A stretch of DNA of 64,000 bases from Cloeon dipterum (lineage: Eukaryota > Arthropoda > Insecta > Ephemeroptera > Baetidae), in assembly GCF_949628265.1 (NCBI RefSeq), contig NC_088790.1, positions 17,116,545 to 17,180,544 on the forward strand, in the 5' to 3' direction. Shown here piece after piece: positions 23,368 through 34,978 of this stretch (positions are counted from its first letter, which is position 1; every line of letters begins with the position of its first letter). Below the pieces are notes generated by a model. It did not search any database, had not been told where the DNA came from, and saw nothing but the letters and a program-made list of their open reading frames with translations. Made by a program: the position numbers and the translations under genes.

Positions 23368-23487
23368 AAATATTTCACATAATATTGATTCACAATATGA
23401 CACATCAAGAGGTTTAATTTCTACCGCACTAACAGATACTTAAAGAAGAGATGATTATGAAGAAAGTTTTTGTCCTAACTACAATCT

Positions 23488-26400
23488 TCACCAGCACCTG
23501 CCAGGCTGCTGAACTGCAGCAGTGTTGACACTCTGCAGGGTAGCGTAGGTGGGCTCAAAGTCCGAGGCGAAGACTTGTGCTATAGGAGTCGGCTGCGAGC
23601 CTCTTGGTGGCGCAGGAGCTGTGCTGTAGGGTGGTGGACAGAAGTAGTGGTCGTAGGAGGGGAAGGGCTGGTGGTGCACGGTGGCCGTCGCCACGCTCGT
23701 CGTCACCATGTGGTTGTTGCACGAGGCCAGGTTGTTGTTGTTGTTGTTTAGCACCTGCAAAGGACGAAAATATTATTTGCACTGCTACCAAATTTTTATC
23801 TTATATTTTGTAGTTTCATAAAAGAAATTAAAATAATGAACGGTTTGAAGTAAATTTAATTAATAAAAATATGTATACAAATAAATTTATTGCAGTGGTT
23901 TTCTAAATTTGTTTTTACACAATAATGGTGATTTTAATTTAGGCCATCTTTGACAAGGAATAAAGCAAGCTGTTAGAAATTACAATTAAAGCATTATTGT
24001 CACAATATATTTACAATGTTATTGAGACGTTTCAAGAAATTTTATTTCCTCCTCAAAAATGACCGTAAGATTTAATTAGTCACGGTTTTGTACTGCTGGA
24101 AGCATTTTTTCATTCAGATCAAAATGGGTTTTACCTTTTCTGCAAGCTCTTTAGGCTCGTTCAGACGCCGTGAATGTGTGCAGGGTGAAGTTGTTACGAT
24201 CTCCGGCTGTGCAGGCAACGGTGGGAAACGTTTTGACTTGTATCTTCGATTTTGGAACCAAATTTTGACCTGCGTCGATGTCAGTTCAAGCTGCGATGCG
24301 ATTTGGTCGCGCTCTGGTGCACTCAGGTAACGTTGTTGGTTGAACCGCCGCTCTAACTCTTGTACTTGAATCTAGAAAAAAGGATGAAATTACTCTCACA
24401 CCATAAAAAATAGCATGATTTTTTTCGAATACATTGAGCAGAGAGTTATTTTTTATCGAATTTAATGAGACAGAAACTATGTGTTAAATATGGCCTGGCG
24501 TTAATCTCAATTTCCTGGTATATTTTCTTTTTGTATTTTATAATTATCTCATGAACCAAGCGATGGTTGAAAATTTAAATTATCTGGCGAATGTTGTGAA
24601 AAATATCGGATTCAGAAGTGTATTGCTAGAAAAATGCATCGGAGTGAGACAAGCTTCGAATTTGTGCAAAACGTAGTCTGCGAAATAAATTTAGTGGTAC
24701 ACGTGTGTTCAATAAATTTTATACTATGTTTTTTCATTGATTTGAAAAAAAACATGAATTAGCTACATTTGAACAAGAGTAACAAAATGAAATAACCTTA
24801 TCCTAATGAAATGAAAAATGCACTATTTTATTTCAATATTTTTAGTTGCGTGATGAAAAGAATAATTATTCAACTTTTATGTTTCATCAGCTTAGGAAAC
24901 TAAAGACAAGATAATAAGTAGTTTAGGTTCATCAGATATTTAAAGAATGCGGAGATAAGTTTGTGGGTAACGGGTTAAGCGCATTGTTAATCGTTAATAT
25001 CAATAAGACTTTTTGAAAAGTCCGACTAAAATACCACTCTTGATTTCGCCGTGAAAACAAGTTTCTTTGATAACTCAAGGCCTTTGCTCACAATACTAAC
25101 AATCTTCAATGTAGCATTTTATTAAAAATTGTGCCTATTTTACTAAAGAGCATTGAAAAAGAACAAATTTAATGGAAAAGACTTCAATTAACAAAAAATC
25201 GAACAAAACTCTATCTGAAAGATAATGTGTTATTTATCAATGAGAATTTTAAATCGAAACAACAAAAGAGATTACATCATAGATTTATGTGAGCGATTTT
25301 TATCTACGTCTAAAAGGTAATTTCACAATGTTTGTTCCGCAATGGAAAAAATACCTGTGAAAACAGTACGCGCGGCTTCCGCTTTATCCTTGGCTTCGAT
25401 ACATCAGACTTTGATTTAGAGGTGGCAGGCAGTTTCTCAAATTTGGATATATCTCCTGAAACAGAGTAAAAAATATGACGTTTTGGGTGGAATACTATGC
25501 ATCGTTATTTATTCTATCAAAATTGAACTGTGCTTAAAATTGATTTGTGAAAAGTCTTAGGCGACAATATTTTCCTGGTTAGTCCCAGGCAATGAATATC
25601 TAAGGAATGCTCTCACGTTGTTTTTGGCACTCGATAGTCCTCACACGTGCTTGAGGAAAAACGTGATCGGGGTCCCCGACATGATAACCACACATATTAG
25701 ACTTTTTATAGGGAAATAGAGATTGTTTGTTTAAAAAACATAAATGATAGAGTGGCTTGCAAATGCATAGCAAAAATATAACTTAATAAAAATGTGTTCC
25801 CTTTTCGTCTGCTAAAACAAAATAAAGAAATCAACTCATTGAATACTGCGCAACTAAGTAAGCAAAAAGCTAATGCTGTCTATTTTTGTTGTGACTTTTA
25901 AAATAAGTCTAAGTCACTCATATAAAATAAAGCATCTAAGCCAAGTGAGGATACATTAGAAGCTGAGTAATGTGCTGGGCATCGAGTAAATTCTCTTTTT
26001 CTCTCTCGCCAATCAAATGCATTATCTTTACAACCTAAGGAAAGAGGGAAAAGACTAAACAGAGCAGAGGCGATGTTGCGTGAAATAAAACTCAAATTGC
26101 GTCATCTAGATATCTGATCCTCGCTAGCAGATATTGCTCCAGATTTTAATCCACGGCTCAAATTAAAAAAGAAAATGCCGACAGAAGAATCTGCCTTGCT
26201 TTCTAACCGAAGCACAATTGATTGTGAGTAGTAATTTTAATATCAAACTAAAGACAAAGATGATTTTTAAGCGTTTCAGACGACATGACAATTAATTTGA
26301 GAGTTTAACAACGACAATTACACCAATGAATTGTTTAGCTGGTTTTTTTTTCTCAAGGATGAGATATAGAAATTGAAGGTAATTAAGATTATTTGATAAT

Positions 26401-27538
26401 CAGTAAAACAATTTTACATCGAATAATTGTTATAGATCTGATAATATCGGAGAAAATTATTTCAACGAGAATATAAGCGATTGCAAACGCATATGAATAA
26501 TAGCGAGCTTGAGATGTGTGATTTTAGACTATTTTTCAATTGTTGAGGCAGTACTAAAAGGCACATAATAACCTGTTTACAAGCAATTTCATTGGAAAAT
26601 TTTATTTGTTTTGTAATTACAGTTTATTTAAAATATTGAGCTTAAAATATTTGTTTTATTAATTATCTCTGCTAAAAATTAGACCAGAAAAGAACCAGCA
26701 TTCGTTTTTATTCCTCAAAATAATATTCCAGCATGAATGAAAATTCTAACAAAAATCAATTTTTAATATATGAGCGGTTGAAAAGATAAAATACAAGAAA
26801 AACACCTATTTGCTAGCTTTGAAATTAAGCTAATTACAGGGAACAATCATTCTTGATTCGTTCTTTTTCCTATTTTTGTTATTATATTCATTCGGTCAGT
26901 TCCGTATAGCTGATTTAAGACGTCAATAAAAAGCTCAAAGTAAAATTAAATTAAGTCCATTTTCTACCAGTGAAAAGACACAAAAAAGCAAATTAAGTTG
27001 CATCTTGCGTTTAGTCATATCTTTGAGAGGATCAAAATAAATTCGAGTTACTCGCACTTCGCTTAACTAATATCTCAAGAGGAAAAAAGACAAAATCGGT
27101 AGGAAATGCTTTCATTTCAATACACAAAAAGGATATTTCTGTTCCCAATTAAGTAATGCTCATGGTTTGAGAGGGACCGATGAAACTCTCCTATCAAGGT
27201 GTAAATCAGATAAACATACACCACACATGTGTCGCACACGGTAAAAAGTCCAAGTTTTGGTCCCCGCTACAATCTACAGTCTCACCTGCGGGCAAGTGGT
27301 GGGGCTGCTGCGGCTCTGGCACCTGCTGGAAGGGTTCCTGCTCGTGATGCCAGGAGGCGAACGGTGCCGGCTCGAAGGTGTTGGCCGCGGGCTCATCAGG
27401 GTAGTCGAGCAGCAGGCCGCCAGGTTCATCGAGGTAGCAAGCGTAGGGGGTGGTGGGCACCATTGTCGGCTGGGGGTGGCCGAGTTGCAGGATGTCCCTG
27501 ACCGAGAAGGACGACTGCTCCATCACGGTCGACAGCAT
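23488..27538 (-). CDS. tin: Tinman / NK-4 homeobox transcription factor
   Basis: A nuclear DNA-binding protein of 285 residues, orthologous to Drosophila tinman and vertebrate NKX2-5, which specify heart and visceral mesoderm. Coding exons: 27538-27286, 25455-25355, 24371-24135, 23754-23488. Residues 11-19 (FSVRDILQL) are the TN repressor motif. The homeodomain spans 109-168: it starts [10 protein letters not shown], and helix 3 is [14 protein letters not shown] with the NK-2 class hallmark Tyr54. An intron interrupts the homeobox between homeodomain residues 10 and 11. No NK2-specific domain follows. The last exon starts with six Asn and is rich in Pro, Ser and Thr; the protein ends PGRCW. 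ATG 27538 is used because it places TN at the N-terminus; Met6 is an alternative. A strong acceptor near 27642 suggests a noncoding first exon further upstream. Intron 1 (1.8 kb) and the upstream 7 kb may hold enhancers. Confidence 0.9.
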
Positions 27539-30500
27539 CGCCGCCAGACACTGAATGAGCATTAACAGAGGCCAGAGTGGATTTTCGTCCTCGCGGATCA
27601 GCCCCCGCCCCCACCCGCCACCGCCTCCCCCACAGCCTCCTGTGAAAGAAAGAAGAGAGAAAGGAAGATCCAGCGTAAGGACCGGGGCCGCCTCGAACAT
27701 GGACCTCACAGTTAGCCCATGACTGTCCATTAAAGAAAAAAATATGCTGTATATTGTACAAGGGCATGCCAATAACTGCTCCACCGTAAAACTATATTTA
27801 AGTTTTTTTCCTGCGAAATGGAAGGTCTCTTTTACTGAGCAATTTTTAAATAATTTTGAATTTATTAAGCATAATTTAAAACAAAATTCAAATTTTGAAA
27901 CGAATTATATTATAGTGAAATATGGCCATTTTAAATGATTTTTTTAGATTAAAATTTCCAAAAATCATCCAGAGTCCAGACTGTTTAATCCTAAGGGTAA
28001 AGTATTTTGGGATTCGCTAACATTTTTTGACTAAAAATTGTGCCGTGTCTACTTAACTTAAAGAAAAAACTAGATCTATTGAGCTCCATCAGCCTGTCCA
28101 AGAGTTATCTAGTTTCGTTTTTGTTAAGTGTGTTTAAAATCTTTGAAAGATTCGCGTTTGAAAATTGGATGGAACACGATAATTAAATTATCTAATTATT
28201 TCGCAGAGGCAATTTCATCGTTTTGCCAGAAGCCACTGAATGCTAGACGGTCCCGTCGGCGCGTGAAACTTAAGACAGCCAAATTACCCCGGTCGACCGG
28301 CCGGCGCTTTTACTTAATGGATCATCTCTCGCTGGGCAAACAGACGCACACACATACACACAAGAAAGGCATTTACACGCGGCGTTTAGCCACTGCAGCG
28401 CCAGGCCAGGAGGGTGTGATGCGGTGAACAGAGCCGAAAGGGTGTCTTTCCGAGCCGCCACTGGGGGCTGTTTCTGCATTTATGGCCTCTGGGGACGAGC
28501 GAAGAAAAAACAGACTCGATTTTTTGCTGGCAGGTGGCTGCGTGCTTTGCGGTTTCACGCTCGTTGACAGATTTATGTCACGAAATCAAGGCGGAGACCC
28601 AGCTTTGAAATGTGATACACCCACTTGCATTCTTGAACAGAAATCTTCCTTTAATAACTCTAAAATACACAGATTATAGCTGTATTCTTATTAATCAATT
28701 CTATATTAATTGGATACTATTTTTTAAGTTAAAAATTGTGATAAATATTTAAGAGACCAGAATTTTTTTAATGAACATTTCTTAAAACTATTCGCCCCTA
28801 AGTCCCAAAACAACTATATTAAAATGCCCTGAATTTCAATTCAACATGAAAAAAGGACCTGGTTAGGATTCTTTTGTGGAATAAAAATATGAAATGGGCA
28901 CAGAAGGAAAAAAATCAATCGGTTCAGTATACTGATTGTGAGATAAACACAACAGTTAAGTATGATCTAAAACGATCGTTATTTATTCAAAGGTATCACG
29001 CTCAAATACGAGACTTAGAAGTTAAAAATAATATTGTTTTGGTTTTTTCAGGCTAAATAAGTCTTTAGCAGTCTTTAGGAACTAATCTGATTGTGAATAT
29101 AATTGTTTAAATCATTTCATTTTTCTATGCTTGAAATTTTTCCAATTTTAATAATTGAAAAATCCGATAACTGAAACCTAAATATTAAGACGACCTCGTG
29201 TGCTTCTGCCTTTATTGGTATCTATTAACAGAAAGTTTAAAAGCTAAATGGTCAGTTTTATTATAGTCAGTTAATTTTAGTTTCCGGTCATGGGTTTGTT
29301 TGAAATTTATTCAAAATGCCAAGGAAAAGTTTAAAAGCAAAACAGATATGTTACAAAATATTTAAAAATCTCAGATAAACCTTGTTTGCCAAAAATTCCA
29401 CAATTTTTTTTTATATCAACAGAGCCACTGGATCAAGGTTGAGTAAATTTAAATATGTTTACTTGGAGGGATATAGCCCCCCCTTTATCCTTCAAATTTC
29501 TCTGAAACCGAGATTGACGCGAGCCATTTGTTTGGCTATTCATCGGTGTGGATATTATCTCTTCTTATTACACATACTGTTAAGCTGCCTACTGAATGAG
29601 ACTGTTATTTGCTTTGAGAAAGTGAGACGCCGAGAGAGGGTGGTCCAAGTTGCCTTTTATTTCTTCGCTCTCCTTGGCAGACTTGGCAGCAGAGAAAAAA
29701 AGCGACGCGTCTTATAACTCATGCTTCACTGTTTAACTTACAAAAACATTCAACCAGTGGAGAAATTCACGAGTTCGGTGTAAGTTAAGAAATCCAATTT
29801 TATTCCAGAGTTCACTGGCATAGAGATGGTGATACTGGCTGTTCAAATCACTAAAAATTTTAAATGATTTATTTAGATAAAAATATAAATTGCAGCATCC
29901 GGGCAAAATATCAAAAATTATAATGCGCGGATCAACGCTTTTTAAATTTCTCAAAGGTCAAATTAGAGTTGTATTAAAGGCACAATTACAAACAAGGGAA
30001 GGCTATTTATATAAAAATGTGTGTGCCTTTTCAAAATGCTAGTGTAGAGTGCAGTAAGGGATAGTTAATTTTTCCCCCAAAACCAACCTTATAGTGAAAA
30101 TAAAATCATTTCAAATATAATATCTTACCAGGGAGCTTACAACTAGGTTCTAAAATGGGGATGGATATTTAACATTTATCGCTATAGCCAGACATTTTAC
30201 ACATTTTACGCTGATGGACTTAGTGTCTTAAATTTTAATACGCAAATGATGCTTTTGTCGGGGTGCTGACTAATGAATCCAAGAGAAGCTGCTTGCAACA
30301 CTCACCATCAGCGTCGTGTGTTTTATTTTTCGTAAAAACTAAGAGAAAATGCTGCGCGCTGCTGATAAAGCAGCACGCGCATACTGAATCACGCGCGCAT
30401 AATGGACTTTTCGTCATAAATTGGAAATTAAGTCTTGAGTGAGTGCAGAGCGGAGAGCAGAAACCTTGGACACACACAAGTGCTAAAATTAGACTTCCAT

Positions 30501-33500
30501 TAGAACGGCGACGGAATGTGCGCGAGTTTGATCTATCTGCATATTAAAGTCCGCTTTATCTTCCTCGCTCTATCTCCCTGCTGTTGAATAAAATTTATGT
30601 AAGTCTTTGTGTGTTTTCCTGCTGAAAACTAGAACCCGTTTTGTGCTTTAAAGCATTTTACGCTCATAGTACTGGTGAGAAGATGAGGATTGATGATGCG
30701 CATTTCACGAGATTCCCTCGTTCGGATCTCCACCATGGCCTACTGTCATACTCAAAATTCTTTAAAACTGGAACATTTCAACACAAATAAAATATTATTA
30801 ATATAAAACGAAAAATATATTGTTTCACACAAAATAAAAAATGTCAGGATATTTAAATTTACATAACAATGTTTTGGAACTTTTGACTATACATTAAAAC
30901 GGATAATAACTTACAAAGTTAACAATCGCTGCATCAAGCCAACCAACTCAAAACATTTTAAGACCTTTTGCATGTATTTTAATCAATTAAAATTTGAGTT
31001 TGAAACAGATTGATAGATTTCCTAAATTTCCCCGCACTATCTTCTTCTCAAAAATATACAAATTTTGCTAACAATCTGGAGCATTGTTCAAATCATCCAG
31101 CAAAAATGGAAATAAATAAAATAAGTGGAGATTTATTAAAAAAAATCCTGATGCAATATAAATCGGGCATATTTGCCGGGTTATATGAAATCTTTCTGCT
31201 TTAGAATGTTTTTCTGCTTCCCTTCTAATAGGTTATGATAGTCCTGCGCGTGTATATCAGCAGCCTGTCTGACAGGGCAGCAGGTCTGCGTTGGTGTTGG
31301 TCTGTTAAATGTACACGATAATCCCGGGGCAAAGCAGACGGAATCGTGTGTGTGTCCGCGCGCGCATATCATCTTAAATGTAGAAAATTATCTCGCAACC
31401 TGCCTTCTGCCTCTGCTCCATATAATATTTTATATTTTGAAATATATGGATCGGCTCTTTCTATTTCCAGCACGCACAAACACGGCCAGCCTAGAGAATG
31501 AATTAAGATAATTTATTACGCATTCGGCGACTTTCCTCAGCAGAAGCCTGCACATATGAGCCTAAAAGTTTAAAAGCCCTACGATAAAAGCCGCGCCGTC
31601 GCTCCTGTTTCCTGCTTTTTTTATCTGCAGCCCTTTTTTGATACACCACACGTAGTATGCAGCCCCCGCGCTGTACATTTACATTCCAGCTCAAGATTCA
31701 ACTCGCATTGCAACTCATAGTGCTCGCAAGCAAGGTCAAAAGATTCACACCCTCTTAAAAATGTTAAAAATTAGCATTGATTAGTCTGTGACATAGTATT
31801 TCAAACACAGCTATACCATGAGACCGATTTTTGCTCTAAATTTTAAATGAAATGAAGAAATGAAAGGGTCCACCATGTCAATTCATTGGTTCAAATAAAG
31901 AAGAATAAAATAGTGGCGTTAAATCTAAGTCTTTTTGTAAACGAACCAGCGAATTACTAGCTGCTGATTCCTTATTTTCACAAATGAATGGGTACACAAA
32001 AAACGATATGTTATCTTAATCTAATTTTTAACGCTTGGCAATTCTCAGCAATGGCAACTATTTAAAATAAAAAGACACTTGTTGGCATTATCGTGGTTTC
32101 CTCAATTTTTATTTTCTTATTTATTTTTAAGAAATTAGGCACTGAATCATCAGATCATAATTTGAATCAGACAACCGTTAACTGTTGATATTGATATTTT
32201 GTTTTGATTAATACTTATATATTTTTAGTGTTTCAATAATCGTTACAATGCTGTCTTCTTCATCCTCACAAATCAGAATAAAAGATTTATTTTAAGGAGA
32301 AGAACTGAAGTGGGACTGTAAAGGTAATTTATTTCAAATTCCCTCACAATTGTAAAAATATCATAGAGGATAAATTATTTTTATGGAATTAAGGATATTA
32401 TTAATATTTGAGCGCTAACTGACATTGCCTAGTATCTACCTTCACTGGAATTTAAAACTACACATTTTTTAAACAAAATGTTGACCATTATATAAAAGAT
32501 GCAATATATAGTTATTTTTTTTAAAGTCGTAAACGCCAAACTACTATGCACTTTCACTTATGCTGACAATGGGATAATATTTATGATACACTCTCAAATA
32601 CAAACAGTTTGGAGGCGCCAAGGGGAAATGCGCCCGGCGGGCAAACCACCCCTAAATAAGTAAGCGAGTGGTCGAAGAAGCAGAGCAACATGTGTGTGTT
32701 TGTTTGTCGTGTTTTTTATTGCGCTAATGGAGACTTTGTCGCGTCTCGACGCGCGAAACAAAACGCATTGCTTCCTCGTCGCCGTCTCCTCGGCGACGCA
32801 AAGTGTCATATCTGCGCTGATGCCGAGCCACACACACTACTTTATGCTTTATGGGCCGTTTTCTCACGCGGCGCGTAAAAATATAGCTTTTTTTCTGGCC
32901 GATTTTAAAAATGTGCACTTGCCTAGTGCCAGCGTGACTCTGGTTGGAGCGAAAAAAGTTTTAAAAAGATGAGAGACGCCAGAGAAGAGTAGTGTGCGTC
33001 TGGCTACTATACGGACGGCTTTGGAGTAAAAGATTGTGCAGACAAAGCTCGTCCCGAGTAAAACATCAGGCGCCTGTACTTTTCTCCTGCCCTATAGCTG
33101 CCGTCCAAGTCGGCGCGGTCTCTGAGGTGCCGCCGCGCTCAAAGCTTTTGACACTCTCCAGAAGGCCTCCTCGATGATCGTTCTTTTTTCTCTTTATATT
33201 CTACTTTGGGCTTTTATGTCACTGTGTCATTATTTTTAAAATTGAAACTTTTGTGAAATCCCTTTAAATGAAATCAGCTGTGAACAAATATTTTCTAAAA
33301 TATTATAAAAATATCGATGAAAATTTATTTAAAAAAAGCTATCTTTAGAATTTTAAATCTTTAAGAAACTGCATTATAATATTGGCTCTTTAAAAATATT
33401 CCTTGTTGATTGCCTATTGAAGATAGTGCACCGCCGTGCAACAATTAAAGTCCATCAAAACATTCTTTAATGGAATTTTAATCCCTTGATCAAAAGCTTA

Positions 33501-34978
33501 ACTGATTTGACGTCAGACTGCTGTTGTATTTTTAACAGTGCGTTGTTTGGACTGATACCATTAAGATCGATAAGAGGAGTAGCAATAAGGGCTTACCAAT
33601 TTTGCAATGCGCAAATAATGCACCATTGGTATTTTGCATAAAAAATCAGCCAAAAAACATTAACTTTTGATTTTTCTGCATTTTCCCGCATTTTTCAAGT
33701 TTTTACCACCTAAAGAGACATAATATAACTAGACAGAGAAAAATGAAAAATTCGTCATATCATAATATCATAAAAATGTATCTACTAAATTTCAGAAATA
33801 ATTTTTTTTAAATTAATATGTTTCAAAAATTAACATTAAATTTTTATGATCTACTAAACAAAAGCACGTGTCCCAGAAAAATGTGCAAAATTGCAAGTAG
33901 CAAAAATAGCTTGAACATTTCACGAGAAATGTGTCAGCGCAGCTCTAGCATTTTTAAACAAGATAAAAGTTAGAGAAACTCTATGAAGCATAATATGTTA
34001 TCGATAAAATTCCTATCAGCTATAGCTGATGGTTTTTAACTATTTTCAAATATGCAACTCGATCAAGTTACAGCTGTAGTTGAAACCGAAGTAATAATGC
34101 CAAAAATTATTTTACTTTATTCTGGAAAAAGTTCAGAAAGAGAAAAAATTGATATGCACTGTAAAAAGTTCTTAAAAATTGTCGGCCACATTTAAAATCA
34201 TATTTTAGTTCAGCTGCCAAATTATATATTTTTGTCCTTTTATAGCGAAGGAAAAAATCTTGAAATGTTTAATAGTAATATTTTGAACTGTATTAAACAA
34301 ATTTTTGCTAGTTGCCCTTTAAAAATGTGATTTATTTTCTAGTTTGCTCAATTAAACCGAATCATAATCACATTAAAAGTAAAAAACACAACAAATGGCG
34401 AAAGTTTGTACGCATCAACGAGCATGAATCATTTCATCCAATCAATATTACCAATAATATTTTTATTAACACGCAATAATGCCAACAATTATTATTTATT
34501 TTACTGCTTTTTGTCTGGAAACTTGTTAAAACGATTTTTAAATCAACTCTGATAGCCCCCATGAATCCCAGATGTGCCACGTGAGCCTCATGTTTTCAAC
34601 AATTATTTCAACACAAACTGCAATCAAGAAGAATTGGACCTTCTAGAATCGAGAGTAACCGCGCCCCTATCATAAGAGCCAATCAACGCGAGCCTTCCGT
34701 AGCAAGCAGCTGCTTCAGCGCGGCAAACTCAAAATTCTCAGCTTTCTCCGAAGGTCGTGATCATCGCGAGGAAAAGTTGACCCCGTATTCACGTTTGGCG
34801 AGGTGAGAGTTCTCCTTCAGGAAACACGCCTCAGCCCTCGTTGACCGAATCGAGTTCACCAGCACGAAGATGACGAGTGCATTGCTCGGGAATTGTCTGT
34901 TGTACGTGTTTTGCTTCGCCTGACAGAATTAAAATCATAATGTGCTCGCTGCGGAGGAGGTGAGGACGGTCGGACAAA
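27539..34978. other. 7.4-kb gap between tinman and VPS13D
   Basis: No gene is supportable. Next to tinman is its GC-rich 5' leader (27600-27660). GC-richer islands at about 28240-28540 (with an AC repeat and a palindrome near 28290-28305), 30350-30400 (stem-loop), 31220-31380 and 32590-33180 stand out from an AT-rich background and are candidates for enhancers or a distal tinman promoter. The right end (from about 34560) is the VPS13D promoter and leader. Confidence 0.5.

Noticed and set aside
28340-28370. CA-rich stretch as a microsatellite
   Set aside because: Only about 20 bases of imperfect CA repeat; too short to call.
28128-28679. Frames beside the tinman leader as extra homeobox cluster genes
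   Set aside because: No homeodomain residues in any frame; composition explains the open frames.
32594-33177. Several overlapping frames on both strands
   Set aside because: They arise from a CpG-rich island open in many frames; none has a domain, which argues for noncoding DNA.
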